The notes under the pieces: generated by a model
The model's database searches: none
What the model saw: the letters and a program-made list of their open reading frames with translations, nothing else
Told to the model about the DNA's origin: nothing
Part shown: positions 43,961 to 52,871 of the stretch, one piece after another
How positions within the stretch are numbered: the first letter of the stretch is position 1
How the letters are laid out: each line of letters starts with the position of its first letter
Position numbers and translations under genes: made by a program
Assembly: GCA_035539855.1 (NCBI GenBank)
Contig: DATLHO010000046.1
Span: 6,475 to 70,474 of the forward strand
Reading direction: 5' to 3'
DNA: 64,000 bases
From: DATLHO01 sp035539855
GTDB lineage: Bacteria > Bacteroidota > Ignavibacteria > OLB7

Positions 43961-46099
43961 ATGCGACAGGCAATCCAGTATCAGAAGACCGGCGAGCTCT
44001 CGGTCAAGGAGCTCCCGGCCCCGACGGTCCGTCCCGGCATGGTCGTCGTGCGCACGCACGCCTCGCTGATCTCCGCCGGCACCGAGCGCACCTCCGTGTC
44101 GACCGCGCAGGCGTCGATGCTCGAGAAGGCGCGCACGCGTCCGGACCTCGTCAAGCAGGTCGTCGACATGGCGCGACGCGAAGGCGTCGTCAACACGATC
44201 GAGAAGGTCCGTTCGCGACTCGACAGCTACAAGGCGCTCGGTTACTCGGCCGCGGGCGTCGTCGTCGAGTCAGGCGTGGACGGCTTCGCTCCGGGCGATC
44301 GGGTCGCCTGCGCCGGCGCGGGCTACGCGTCGCACGCGGAGATCATAAGTGTGCCGCGCAATCTCGTCGTGCGCATCCCCGACGGTGTGAGCTTCGACGA
44401 GGCGGCGTTCACGACGCTCGGCGCCATCGCGCTGCAGGGTGTGCGCCAGTCGCGCGTCGTGCTCGGCGAGTCGGTCGCGGTCATCGGACTCGGACTGCTC
44501 GGGCAGCTCACCGTGCAGCTCCTGAAAGCCGCCGGCTGCCGCGTCATCGGCCTGGACATCAACGAGGGACAGTTCGCGCTCGCGCGCGAGTTCGGCGCCG
44601 ACGAGGTGACGACCAGCGATCGCGGCGCCGCCGGCGCGATCGAGACGTTCACGCGAGGCCTCGGCGCCGACGCCGTGATCATCACCGCGAGCACCGGCTC
44701 GAACGGTCCGCTCGAGCTCGCCATCCAGGCCGCGCGCAAGAAAGGGCGCGTCGTCATCGTCGGCGCGATCGGCATGGAGATGCAGCGCTCTCCGTTCTAC
44801 GAGAAGGAGCTCGAGATCACGATCGCCTGCAGCTACGGTCCGGGACGTTACGACCCGAGCTACGAGGAGGAAGGTCACGACTACCCCGCGGCGTACGTGC
44901 GTTGGACCGAGGGAAGGAACATGGAGGCGGTGCTCGACCTCATCGCGGCAGGACGGCTCAACGTCGCGCGGATGATCACGCACCGCTTCGACATCGCCGA
45001 CGCGGAGAAGGCCTACGACCTGATCACGGGCAAGGTGAAGGAGCCGTACTTCGGCATCGTGCTGCAGTATCCCGATCGCGGCGACGCCGCGCTCGCGCGC
45101 TCGGTGCGGGTCACGAAGTCGACGGCCACCAACGGCGCGCTCGCGGTCGGCTTCATCGGCGCGGGCAACTTCGCGCAGGGCTTCCTGCTGCCGCCGGTCA
45201 AGCGCTCCGGCGCGCGGCTGGTTGCGGTCAGCACGTCGACCGCCGTCAACGCGCGCTCGGTCGCCGAGAAGTTCGGCTTCGAGGACGCCTCGACCGACAA
45301 CGAGGCGATCATCGCGCACCCGGAGATCGACGCGGTCTTCATCGCGACGCGCCACGACACGCACGGCCGCTTCGTCGACGAGGCGCTCGCCGCCGGCAAG
45401 CAGGTGTTCGTCGAGAAGCCGCTGGCGATCAACCGCGGGGAGCTCGAGAGGATTCTCGAGACGGCGTCGACGAAGGGCGATCGGGTGATGGTGGGATTCA
45501 ACCGGCGATTCTCTGAGTCGCTGCTGGCGATGAAGAGGCACTTCTCCGACGTGCGCGAGCCGCTGGTGATGCTCTACCGCGTCAACGCGGGATTCCTCAA
45601 GCCCGAGTTCTGGACACAGGCCGAGTCGCAGGGCGGCCGCATCGTCGGCGAGGCGTGTCACTTCATCGACTGCATGCAGTTCATGACCGGAGCGCGGCCG
45701 ACGAGCGTCTACGCCGCTGCCATCGGCTCGCAGAACTCGCAGGTGAAGAACGCCGACTCGGTCTCGATCACGATCCGCTTCGACGACGGCTCGGTCGGCA
45801 CCGTGCACTATCTCGCCAACGGCGACGCGTCGGTTCCGAAGGAGTACTTCGAGGTCTTCGGCGGCAATCGCACGGCGATCATGGAGAACTTCTCGCGCGT
45901 CACGCTCTCACGCGATCGCAAGCGCAAGGAGCTCAAGCTCAACGGCGACAAGGGACACGCGGCCGAAGTCGCGCAAACGCTCGAGGCGATGAAGACCGGC
46001 GGCCCGATGCCCATCGGCTTTCAGAGTCTCGTCGACACCACCGTGGTGACGTTCGCGGCGATGGAGTCGCTCGTCTCCGGCGGCGTCGTCACGATGTAG
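43961..46099 (+). CDS. Bi-domain oxidoreductase: zinc-type alcohol dehydrogenase fused to Gfo/Idh/MocA dehydrogenase
   Basis: 712 residues. Residues 1 to about 345 form an MDR alcohol-dehydrogenase-like domain with a cofactor motif (VAVIGLGLLGQLTVQLLKAAG) and a GAGYASHAEIISVP segment. From about 394 on, a Gfo/Idh/MocA domain begins (AVGFIGAGNFAQGFLL), with the catalytic FVEKPLAINRGEL motif and GGRIVGEACHFIDCMQFM. Fusions of this kind are annotated as bi-domain-containing oxidoreductase and often occur in surface polysaccharide or heparinase-associated clusters, where they modify a sugar by paired oxidation and reduction. The exact substrate is unknown. It follows the flippase without a gap and is convergent with the glycosyltransferase (11-base overlap). 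Confidence 0.85.
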   Translation: MRQAIQYQKTGELSVKELPAPTVRPGMVVVRTHASLISAGTERTSVSTAQASMLEKARTRPDLVKQVVDMARREGVVNTIEKVRSRLDSYKALGYSAAGVVVESGVDGFAPGDRVACAGAGYASHAEIISVPRNLVVRIPDGVSFDEAAFTTLGAIALQGVRQSRVVLGESVAVIGLGLLGQLTVQLLKAAGCRVIGLDINEGQFALAREFGADEVTTSDRGAAGAIETFTRGLGADAVIITASTGSNGPLELAIQAARKKGRVVIVGAIGMEMQRSPFYEKELEITIACSYGPGRYDPSYEEEGHDYPAAYVRWTEGRNMEAVLDLIAAGRLNVARMITHRFDIADAEKAYDLITGKVKEPYFGIVLQYPDRGDAALARSVRVTKSTATNGALAVGFIGAGNFAQGFLLPPVKRSGARLVAVSTSTAVNARSVAEKFGFEDASTDNEAIIAHPEIDAVFIATRHDTHGRFVDEALAAGKQVFVEKPLAINRGELERILETASTKGDRVMVGFNRRFSESLLAMKRHFSDVREPLVMLYRVNAGFLKPEFWTQAESQGGRIVGEACHFIDCMQFMTGARPTSVYAAAIGSQNSQVKNADSVSITIRFDDGSVGTVHYLANGDASVPKEYFEVFGGNRTAIMENFSRVTLSRDRKRKELKLNGDKGHAAEVAQTLEAMKTGGPMPIGFQSLVDTTVVTFAAMESLVSGGVVTM

Positions 46100-47624
46100 C
46101 GTCCGCGGGCGGCGCTGGCGCTTCGAGTCGTCGCGCCTCGCGACGCTGCAGCAGGCTCTCGACGAACATCCCGAGCATCGCCAGGAAGAACGGGTCGACG
46201 GTGAATCGGTAGCGGCTGTTCTCGGCAAGCGAGAGCGCGTTGCCGACGAGCGTCACGAGTGCGATCGTCATCAACATGTACAGCAGCGTCGCGGCCTCGG
46301 CCGCCTCGACGCCGCGCGCCCGACGCTGGCGCAGCGCCCGCCGCGCCGCCCAGACGAACAGCAGCGGATAGCCGACGAGCATGAGGAGCCCGGCGCTGAG
46401 GAGGTGCTCGACGCGCGAGCGCATCGAGCCCGGCGTCGAGGTCAGTCCCCACACCGCATCGTAGAGCACCTGACCGTACACGACGTGATTGTAGATGCGA
46501 TCGATGGTCTCGATCCGCTCGCGGTTCTCGTTGAACGACCACACCTTCGACGTCGGGTAGAAGTACGCGACCGTCGCCTTCGCGTAGGACATCGGGAAGA
46601 CCCCGGGTCGCTCGCGCATGATCACCAGCCCATCCCTGAACAGATGTCGTGAGAGCTCGATGTACGCGAGGTGATTCGTGTTGGCGTATCCCGTCGACTT
46701 GCGCACCTCGTCGAGCGCGGGGATGCCCGTCTCCGGCGGCAGGCGATAGCCGAGACGCACGAACGTGTCGAGGTCGCTCAGCGGGAACTCCGTCAGCGAG
46801 TAGCGGCTGATCAGTCCCCGCGCCGCCATCTCTTCGCGCTCGGGCATCGGCACCATGCGCGTCACCGGGGAGTGCAGATTCGCTCCGAGCCAGCTGCTGC
46901 CGAAGAAGCCGTCGAAGATCACGAGGTTCTTCACGTAGATCCCGAGGGCGAGCGCCATCGGCAGGGCGGCGACCGCGAGCGTGCGCTTCCAGGTCGATCG
47001 ATGCAGCAGAAGCAGCAGCGCGAGCACGGCGACGAGCCAGACGGGATGGAACAGGCTGCGGATCGCGACGATCGCCGCGAGCAGACCGAAGAGGACGAGG
47101 CCGTCGCCGACGCGGTGGCGCGCCACGAAGCGGTGCAGCGCAACGGCGGAGAGCACGAGCAGCAGCGTCAGCGGGTAATCGTAGAAGAGCTGGTTCTCGA
47201 GGACGATCGCCGAGGGGCTGGCAACGAAGAGGATCGTCACGGCGACGGTGAGTCGCGGGCGGACGCCGAGCGCGATCATCAACCGCACCATCCCGAGCGC
47301 CAGCAGCAGGCCGAAGAGCAGGAACGCGACGTGGAACGCGGCGTCGGCATTCGCCCCGAACGCCTTGAGCATCAGGCCGCAGAAGAGATTGAACATCGGT
47401 GGCTGCCCGTGCAGATACAGCAGGCTCTGCGCCAGGTGATCGCGCAGCAGCGCCGGGTCGAGCACCTGCAGGAACGATCGCAGCGGCTCGGCGTCGAAGC
47501 GAACGCCGAGGATCCAGTAGACGATGCGCGAGACGACGAACGCCGCGGCGACGATGGAGGCGGCAGGGACGACGAAGGCGGCGGCGACGGCCGACGCGCG
47601 GGCAGAGGGGCGACGAGTGGGCAT
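46089..47624 (-). CDS. Polytopic GT39-like glycosyltransferase
   Basis: 511 residues from ATG 47624, chosen because upstream in-frame codons cross the rplS terminator. About ten hydrophobic helices are visible, with a first periplasmic loop DPALLRDHLAQSLLYLHGQPP. The HGQPPMF position and acidic residues in the first loop resemble the lipid-phosphate-dependent GT39/ArnT/PMT superfamily. Such enzymes transfer sugars from polyprenyl phosphate in the periplasm. Acceptor and donor are unknown. It is convergent with the fused oxidoreductase; together with the flippase it suggests a glycan assembly region. Confidence 0.75.
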   Translation of the reverse strand: MPTRRPSARASAVAAAFVVPAASIVAAAFVVSRIVYWILGVRFDAEPLRSFLQVLDPALLRDHLAQSLLYLHGQPPMFNLFCGLMLKAFGANADAAFHVAFLLFGLLLALGMVRLMIALGVRPRLTVAVTILFVASPSAIVLENQLFYDYPLTLLLVLSAVALHRFVARHRVGDGLVLFGLLAAIVAIRSLFHPVWLVAVLALLLLLHRSTWKRTLAVAALPMALALGIYVKNLVIFDGFFGSSWLGANLHSPVTRMVPMPEREEMAARGLISRYSLTEFPLSDLDTFVRLGYRLPPETGIPALDEVRKSTGYANTNHLAYIELSRHLFRDGLVIMRERPGVFPMSYAKATVAYFYPTSKVWSFNENRERIETIDRIYNHVVYGQVLYDAVWGLTSTPGSMRSRVEHLLSAGLLMLVGYPLLFVWAARRALRQRRARGVEAAEAATLLYMLMTIALVTLVGNALSLAENSRYRFTVDPFFLAMLGMFVESLLQRREARRLEAPAPPADATS

Positions 47625-47691
47625 GATCGCGGGGGACGCGAAAGTGCGTCGTCCGTCCGACCCGGGACACCGGGCAGGAGGCAAACGCGAA

Positions 47692-47719
47692 GGGCCGTCG
47701 CGATGCTTCGCGACGGCCC
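47692..47719 (-). terminator. Terminator of the ribosomal gene cluster after rplS
   Basis: A perfect 11-bp stem GGGCCGTCGCG / CGCGACGGCCC with a 6-base loop, 52 bases past the rplS stop; TTCGCGTTT follows on the minus strand. Confidence 0.75.
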
Positions 47720-47770
47720 GGCAAGATACCTCGGAACCGGTTCGACCGGTGCCGATGGCGGCGCGGTCGA

Positions 47771-48151
47771 CTAGGTCGTCTTCGCGCGCACTGCCTTCGT
47801 CGAGAGCTCGCGCAGATAATACAGCTTCGCGCGACGGACGCGGCCCTCGCGCACGATGCGCATGCTCTGGATGATCGGCGAGTGGATCGGGAAGATGCGC
47901 TCGACGCCGACACCGTTGCTGATCTTGCGCACGGTGAAGGTCTCCGAGATGCCCGAGCCGCGACGTGCGATCACGATGCCCTCGAAGTTCTGGACGCGCT
48001 CCTTCTCACCCTCGATCACGCGAACGGCGATGTTGACGACATCACCGGGGCGGAACGACGGAAGCTGGACGTCCGTGTCGTTGTTCTTGGCCCGGCGGAT
48101 GCCGGCCGTCTGGGCGATCATCTCTTCAGTGAGAGCTTCGATCTCTTTCAT
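47771..48151 (-). CDS. rplS: 50S ribosomal protein L19
   Basis: 126 residues, the usual length. L19 sits at the interface of the two ribosomal subunits. It carries the family segments LPSFRPGDVVNIAVRVIEGE, RVQNFEGIVIARRG and SPIIQSMRIVREGRVRRAKL, followed by YYLRELSTKAVRAK. It is the last gene of the ffh-rpsP-rimM-trmD-rplS cluster on the minus strand and is followed by a strong terminator. A 77-base gap separates it from trmD. Confidence 0.97.
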   Translation of the reverse strand: MKEIEALTEEMIAQTAGIRRAKNNDTDVQLPSFRPGDVVNIAVRVIEGEKERVQNFEGIVIARRGSGISETFTVRKISNGVGVERIFPIHSPIIQSMRIVREGRVRRAKLYYLRELSTKAVRAKTT

Positions 48152-48228
48152 GGTACACCTCCGCTGCCACGACCTCGAGAGCGATGAGCCCTGCGACGCG
48201 CGTGGGTCGGTTTGTTGACAGGTTTATT

Positions 48229-49008
48229 TCAATCGTTGCTGTTCTCGTTTCGCTTGCTCGCGGGCTGCTCGTCGTCGAGCAGATCGGGCCGTCGCTCTCG
48301 CGTGCGCCGCAGCGCCTGGTCGTGGCGCCACTCGGCGATCCGGCGGTGGTTGCCCGAAAGCAGAACCTCCGGCACCGCCATCCCGCGGAACTCCGCCGGC
48401 TTCGTGTAGTGCGGCGGATCGAGCAGTCCATCCTGGAACGAATCTCCGAGCGAGCTCTCGGCGTCGCCGATCGATCCCGGCAGCAGCCGGACAATCGCGT
48501 CGGTGAGCACCAGAGCCGGAAGCTCGCCTCCGGTGAGCACGTAGTCGCCGATCGAGATCTCGCGCGTGACGAGCGTCTCGCGGACTCGCTCGTCGACCCC
48601 CTTGTAGTGGCCGCAGAGCAGCATCAGATTCCGCGACATCGACAGCCGGTTGGCCATCCGCTGATCGAGCCGCTCGCCGTCGGGCGAGAGGAAGATCACC
48701 TCGTCGTACGCGCGCTCGCCGGTGAGCTTCTCGACACAGGCGAAGATCGGCTCGGCCCGCAGGATCATCCCGGCACCACCCCCGAAGGGAGAGTCGTCGA
48801 CCTGCTTGTACTGTCCGAGTCCGTAGTCGTGCAGGTTGTGCACGTGGATCTCGACCAGCCCTGCCTCGCGCGAGCGCTTGATGATCGACGCATCGAGCAC
48901 GCTGGCGAACGTCTGCGGGACGACGCTCAGAATGTCGATGCGCAGCAGCGGCTCGGCCGCCGCCTCAGCCGTCGGTGCCGGATCCTCCGTCGTCGCCGGG
49001 TCGCTCAT
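48229..49008 (-). CDS. trmD: tRNA (guanine37-N1)-methyltransferase
   Basis: 259 residues. Methylates G37 of tRNAs with SAM. It shows the SPOUT knot residues: VDDSPFGGGAGM, LLCGHYKGVDERV and ISIGDYVLTGGELPALVL, then DPPHYTKPAEFRGM in the C-terminal domain. An N-terminal extension of about 20 Ala/Pro/Glu residues precedes the conserved start (LLRIDILSVVPQTF). If ATG 49008 is right, trmD overlaps the end of rimM by 44 bases. A later start would shorten both the extension and the overlap. Confidence 0.95.
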   Translation of the reverse strand: MSDPATTEDPAPTAEAAAEPLLRIDILSVVPQTFASVLDASIIKRSREAGLVEIHVHNLHDYGLGQYKQVDDSPFGGGAGMILRAEPIFACVEKLTGERAYDEVIFLSPDGERLDQRMANRLSMSRNLMLLCGHYKGVDERVRETLVTREISIGDYVLTGGELPALVLTDAIVRLLPGSIGDAESSLGDSFQDGLLDPPHYTKPAEFRGMAVPEVLLSGNHRRIAEWRHDQALRRTRERRPDLLDDEQPASKRNENSND

Positions 49009-49534
49009 CTGATTCGTCGGACTCCTCGTCGACCATCCCGGGGATCGGGCGGACGACGACCATGTGCTCGTCGGTTCGGATCTCGCGGATGAACTCGTCG
49101 ACCGCCGGGAGCATCCATTCGCGCTCGCCCGCGGTCACCTCCCAGACATACTGGGCCCGTGTTCCGAGAATCCCCGTGATCGACCCGAGATCCCTGCCCC
49201 CCTCGTCCTGCACGGCATAACCGATCAGACGGCTGTCGGAGTAGGGATCGTCGAAGCGCAGGACGTCCGGATCGAGCCAGAGCGCCCGGTCGGTGAGAGC
49301 GTCGGCGGCATCACGCGTCGTGACGCCGTCGAAGTAGCAGATCAGTGAGCCGGAATGCTCCTCGCAGCGGACGAGTCGTCGCGCCTCGACGAACGATTCG
49401 GAGAAGCCGAGCCAGGCGTCACAGGGCGTCGCGACCGACGGCACCGCGATCGAATCGAGTGCGCATCGAACGCCTCCCAGAAGCCCGAAGCTCCGGGTGA
49501 GCACGCCGAGTCGTTGACGGTCCTTCGCCGACAT
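48965..49534 (-). CDS. rimM: Ribosome maturation factor RimM
   Basis: 189 residues from ATG 49534, preceded by GAGGG; an in-frame ATG at 49546 is possible. It assists 30S assembly by binding S19. The N-terminal barrel shows LGVLTRSFGLLGGVRCAL, and the PRC-barrel half contains LIGYAVQDEGGRDLGSITGI and WMLPAVDEFI. Similarity is weaker than for its neighbours, but its place between rpsP and trmD is decisive. The C-terminus is an acidic tail that overlaps the start of trmD by 44 bases. Confidence 0.9.
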   Translation of the reverse strand: MSAKDRQRLGVLTRSFGLLGGVRCALDSIAVPSVATPCDAWLGFSESFVEARRLVRCEEHSGSLICYFDGVTTRDAADALTDRALWLDPDVLRFDDPYSDSRLIGYAVQDEGGRDLGSITGILGTRAQYVWEVTAGEREWMLPAVDEFIREIRTDEHMVVVRPIPGMVDEESDESDERPGDDGGSGTDG

Positions 49535-49561
49535 GGCCACCCTCATTGATCTGCGGGCGGA

Positions 49562-50116
49562 TTACCCTGCGCTCTCCTCGCTGGCCGGCGCGCTCTCTGC
49601 GGCCGGTGCCTCCTCTGCAGCTGCCTCGGCGGCCGGAGCCTCCTCGACGGCGGGAGCGGTCTCGACCGGAGCCTCCTCGACAGGAGCGGCCTCGGCGGCG
49701 GGAGCGGTCTCGACCGGAGCGGTCTCGGCGACCGGGGTCTCGGCGACGGGTACGGGCTTGGTCGGCTTCGCGTTGGCCTTGGCGGCGTGGCGGGCGCGGC
49801 GTGCGTTGCGGTGCGCCTCGACGGCGGCGCTGATCTCTTCGGCGCTCTTGCCCTTGTAGCCCATGGCGATCTCGAGCATCACGCCCTCGTGGCTCAGCAG
49901 CGCGCGGACGGTGTCGGTGGGCTGGGCGCCCTGGCGGAGCCAGTGCAGGACGCGGGCACGATCGAGGATCGTGACAGTCGCATCGGCAAGCAGGGGATTG
50001 TACTGACCGACGCGCTCGATGAAGCGCCCATCACGGGGCGAGCGGCTGTCGGTCGCAACGATGTCGTAGATCGGACGTGCTTTGCGTCCCCGTCTCTTCA
50101 GGCGAAGCTTGACCAT
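49562..50116 (-). CDS. rpsP: 30S ribosomal protein S16 with long Ala/Glu/Pro tail
   Basis: 184 residues, about twice the usual S16. The first 90 or so residues are standard: VKLRLKRRGRKARPIYDIVA, SPRDGRFIERVGQYNP, and LRQGAQPTDTVRALLSHEGV. After a basic stretch (AHRNARRARHAAKANAKP) a tail of about 80 residues made of Ala, Glu, Pro and Val follows (PVAETAPVETAPAAEAAPVE-type units). Extended S16 tails occur in several Bacteroidota, but this one is long. It likely projects from the ribosome as a disordered acidic extension; the role is unknown. Confidence 0.95.
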   Translation of the reverse strand: MVKLRLKRRGRKARPIYDIVATDSRSPRDGRFIERVGQYNPLLADATVTILDRARVLHWLRQGAQPTDTVRALLSHEGVMLEIAMGYKGKSAEEISAAVEAHRNARRARHAAKANAKPTKPVPVAETPVAETAPVETAPAAEAAPVEEAPVETAPAVEEAPAAEAAAEEAPAAESAPASEESAG

Positions 50117-50297
50117 GGGTCGAACCGAGTAGTTGAGTGTGTTTGGGTACCGAGTCTCCTGCGAAGTTCACCAGTTGGCACGGTGGCCAGTCGGCGCCGT
50201 GGCGCCAGTTGTCACGATGGCCGTGTGCGAGCTGATGAGTGTCAGAGGATTAACCGAGAATACCTGTCTGGACGTGCGACCTTCGCAACGCCCTCCG

Positions 50298-51644
50298 TCA
50301 TCGACGCATGCCCGGCAGACCCATCCCGCGGGCGAGCTGGGCGCGCATGTTGCCGCCCTTGCCGCTGGTGAGCTGCCGCATCATCTTGCGCATCTCGTCG
50401 AATTGCTTCAGGAGGCGATTGACCTCCTCGACTTTCGTTCCGCTGCCTGCTGCGATGCGCCGGCGGCGGCTTCCGTTGATGATCTCCGGCTTGCTGCGCT
50501 CCTGCTTCGTCATCGACGTGAGGATCGCCTCGAGCCGCGACATCGCCTTCTCGTCGACATCCACACCCTTGAGCGCGCGATCCATGCCCGGGAGCATGCC
50601 GAGGAGATCGCGGATCGATCCCATCTGCTTGATCTGCAGCAACTGCTGGTGGAAGTCGTCGAGGGTGAACTGGTTGCGGCGGAACTTCTGCTCGAGCTTC
50701 TTGGCCTCCTCCTCGTCGAACTGCGTCTGCGCCTTCTCGACGAGCGACACGATGTCGCCCATGCCGAGGATGCGCGAGGCCATGCGATCGGGATAGAACG
50801 GCTCGAGCGCGTCCATCTTCTCGCCGGTGCCGACAAACTTGATCGGCTTCTGGACGATCGAGCGGATCGACAGCGCCGCGCCGCCGCGGGTGTCGCCGTC
50901 GAGCTTCGTCAGGATCACGCCGTCGAAGTCGAGGCGCTCGTTGAAGGCCTTCGCGGTCGTGACCGCGTCCTGACCGATCATCGCGTCGACGACGAACAGG
51001 ATCTCGTCCGGTCGCGTGCGGTCCTTGATCCGCGCGACCTCGGTCATCATCTCCTCGTCGATCGTCAGACGACCGGCCGTATCGATGATCACGACGTTGC
51101 GCCCGGTGCGCTTGGCCTCGACGAGCGCGCGTTCGGCGATCGTCACCGGACTCTCGCCCGGCAGCGTGAAGACCGGCACGCCGATCTGCTCGCCGAGCGT
51201 CTGAAGCTGGTCGATCGCGGCAGGCCGGTACGTGTCGGCCGCGACGAGCATCGGCTGGCGGCCCTTCGACTTCAGGTGCGCCGCGAGCTTCGCCGAGTGA
51301 GTCGTCTTTCCCGAGCCCTGCAGGCCGCACATCATGATGATGGTCGGTCCGGCCGGAGCCATCTTCAGCTCCGCGAACGTGCTGCCCATGAGCGAGACGA
51401 GCTCGTCATAGATGATCTTGACCATCATCTGGCCCGGGGTCACCGAGCCGAGCACGTTCTGTCCGAGGGCCTTTTCCTTGACGTCTTCGACGAATGTCTT
51501 GACGATCTGGAAGTTCACGTCGGCATCGAGCAGCGCACGCCGGACCTCGCGCAGGGCCTCGGAGACGTTCTCCTCGGACAGGCGGGCCTCGCCGCTGATG
51601 CGGCGTATGGCTTCGTCGAGCTTGGCGCTGAGATTCTCGAACAT
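50298..51644 (-). CDS. ffh: Signal recognition particle protein Ffh
   Basis: 448 residues from ATG 51644 (MFENLSAKLDEAIRRISG is the family's standard opening). The SRP GTPase binds 4.5S RNA and delivers nascent membrane and secreted proteins to FtsY. The N domain is followed by the G domain with GLQGSGKTTHSAKLA (P-loop), DTYRPAAIDQL, VIIDTAGRL and LTKLDGDTRGG. The Met-rich M domain (LGMLPGMDRAL, then GSRRRRIAAGSG) binds RNA. The promoter is at 51678-51708. It heads the ribosomal and tRNA gene cluster. Confidence 0.97.
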   Translation of the reverse strand: MFENLSAKLDEAIRRISGEARLSEENVSEALREVRRALLDADVNFQIVKTFVEDVKEKALGQNVLGSVTPGQMMVKIIYDELVSLMGSTFAELKMAPAGPTIIMMCGLQGSGKTTHSAKLAAHLKSKGRQPMLVAADTYRPAAIDQLQTLGEQIGVPVFTLPGESPVTIAERALVEAKRTGRNVVIIDTAGRLTIDEEMMTEVARIKDRTRPDEILFVVDAMIGQDAVTTAKAFNERLDFDGVILTKLDGDTRGGAALSIRSIVQKPIKFVGTGEKMDALEPFYPDRMASRILGMGDIVSLVEKAQTQFDEEEAKKLEQKFRRNQFTLDDFHQQLLQIKQMGSIRDLLGMLPGMDRALKGVDVDEKAMSRLEAILTSMTKQERSKPEIINGSRRRRIAAGSGTKVEEVNRLLKQFDEMRKMMRQLTSGKGGNMRAQLARGMGLPGMRR

Positions 51645-51677
51645 AGATGAAGTACCGACGGAAATAGCAAAGGACCA

Positions 51678-51708
51678 CAAAACTAGCCGTCGATGCCCTG
51701 CCATGCAA
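51678..51708 (-). promoter_or_regulatory. ffh promoter (TTG-N20-TAGTTTTG)
   Basis: An exact TAnnTTTG (TAGTTTTG, minus 51685-51678) with TTG at 51708-51706, 34 bases before ATG 51644. One of the best promoter matches in the window. Confidence 0.65.
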
Positions 51709-51715
51709 AGGAAAA

Positions 51716-51731
51716 CCCGGCCGCGGCCGGG
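51716..51731 (-). terminator. Terminator after the NTF2-like protein gene
   Basis: A palindromic CCCGGCCGCGGCCGGG followed on the minus strand by TTTTCCTTT. It lies 54 bases past the stop at 51785 and just before the ffh promoter, so it insulates ffh. Confidence 0.7.
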
Positions 51732-51784
51732 CTCCGACACACTGACACACGAATTCCGGAGCCCGCCGTCGGCGGCTGGCTCCG

Positions 51785-52798
51785 CTAGTCCTTTCTGACC
51801 GGCGGATGCGGCGAGAGCACCTCGAACACGAGCCGCCAGCCGGCCGTCTCGTTGCGCCACACGTGAATGTAGTTGCCCGTCTCCGGTCCATGAGGCGCGC
51901 CGTCGTCGCCGATCCCGGGCCAGTAGCCTCCCCACGTATACGCGAAATCCTGGTAATTCGAGACTCCAACGCCGGCGGGGGCATAGGTGACGCCGCCCGG
52001 GTTGGTCATCAGCAGCGCCTCGACGGAGCTCCGTCCGGAGATCGGGAGCCTCCCCTGTCGAAGGAACCGGGCGTCGTCGCTGACCGAGCCGAGGAACCGC
52101 GTGACGCCCTCGACCCGTCCGGCCGCGATCGAGAGGTCGCGATCGAGCCGGCGAAGCTCGTCCTGCAGGCTCGCGCGCTCGTCGCGGCCTTCCGACTCGA
52201 GCTCGATCGACGCGGTGCCCGGCGGAAGGTCGACCGTGACGCTGGAGATCACAACCTGCGCCGGCGTCGCAACCGTCTGTGGCTCGGGCACCGGCATCGG
52301 ACGACCGAGGCCGACGCCATGGTCGATCACGGCGCGCCAGACGCCGTCGGCGTCGCGCCTCCAGACCGTCGCGTAGTGGCCGGCGGCGACCACCGAATCA
52401 GCCTCACCGGGGCGATACGTCCAGGGTCCCGTCGTGAAGCCGAGATCGTTCGACGTGGCGACGGCGGCGAACGCCGGCTCCCACTCGAGCAGTCCCGGCT
52501 GCGCCTGCTGCGCGTGCAGGAACTCGAGCGCGTTGACCGGACCGGGGCGAAAGAGGACGCCGTCGGCGGCGAAGTGCCGGATGAACCCGTCGCGGACGCC
52601 GTGCGCGGCGACGTCGGCGCGGAACGCGCGCTCGGCGGCGACGATCGAGGCGATCGCTGCCGAATCGCTCATGTTCATGATGGAATCGGGCTTCGTGGAG
52701 GGAGCCTTTGTCCGATTGGACTGGGCGATCGCCGGCAGCGCCGCCGCGAAGGCGAGGCCGAGTACGAGCGGGGTGACGCGGGAGAAGAGAGCGATCAT
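51785..52798 (-). CDS. Exported NTF2-like (SnoaL/DUF4440-type) protein
   Basis: 337 residues from ATG 52798, which begins a signal peptide (VTPLVLGLAFAAALPAIAQ). The mature protein seems to hold two NTF2-like alpha+beta cones. The first covers about residues 45-165 (IVAAERAFRADVAAHGVRDG, LGFTTGPWTYRPGEADSVVA, HYATVWRRDADGVWRAVIDHG). The second covers about residues 210-330 (FTYTWGGYWP-like segments and HVWRNETAGWRLVFEVLSP). DUF4440 proteins lack a common function; many bind small ligands. No catalytic residues can be named. A terminator follows. It is likely periplasmic or secreted. Confidence 0.75.
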   Translation of the reverse strand: MIALFSRVTPLVLGLAFAAALPAIAQSNRTKAPSTKPDSIMNMSDSAAIASIVAAERAFRADVAAHGVRDGFIRHFAADGVLFRPGPVNALEFLHAQQAQPGLLEWEPAFAAVATSNDLGFTTGPWTYRPGEADSVVAAGHYATVWRRDADGVWRAVIDHGVGLGRPMPVPEPQTVATPAQVVISSVTVDLPPGTASIELESEGRDERASLQDELRRLDRDLSIAAGRVEGVTRFLGSVSDDARFLRQGRLPISGRSSVEALLMTNPGGVTYAPAGVGVSNYQDFAYTWGGYWPGIGDDGAPHGPETGNYIHVWRNETAGWRLVFEVLSPHPPVRKD

Positions 52799-52871
52799 GG
52801 GTCTGAGGTTGTGTCCCCCGAGATACGACCGCACGACGACGCGCCGCAAGGCGAACGAGGGTCGGGCAGGA

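Noticed and set aside
47721..47728. TATCTTGC on the minus strand before the GT39-like gene
   Set aside because: It resembles a -7 element but sits just upstream of the rplS terminator hairpin, which would stop the transcript; kept only as a chance match.
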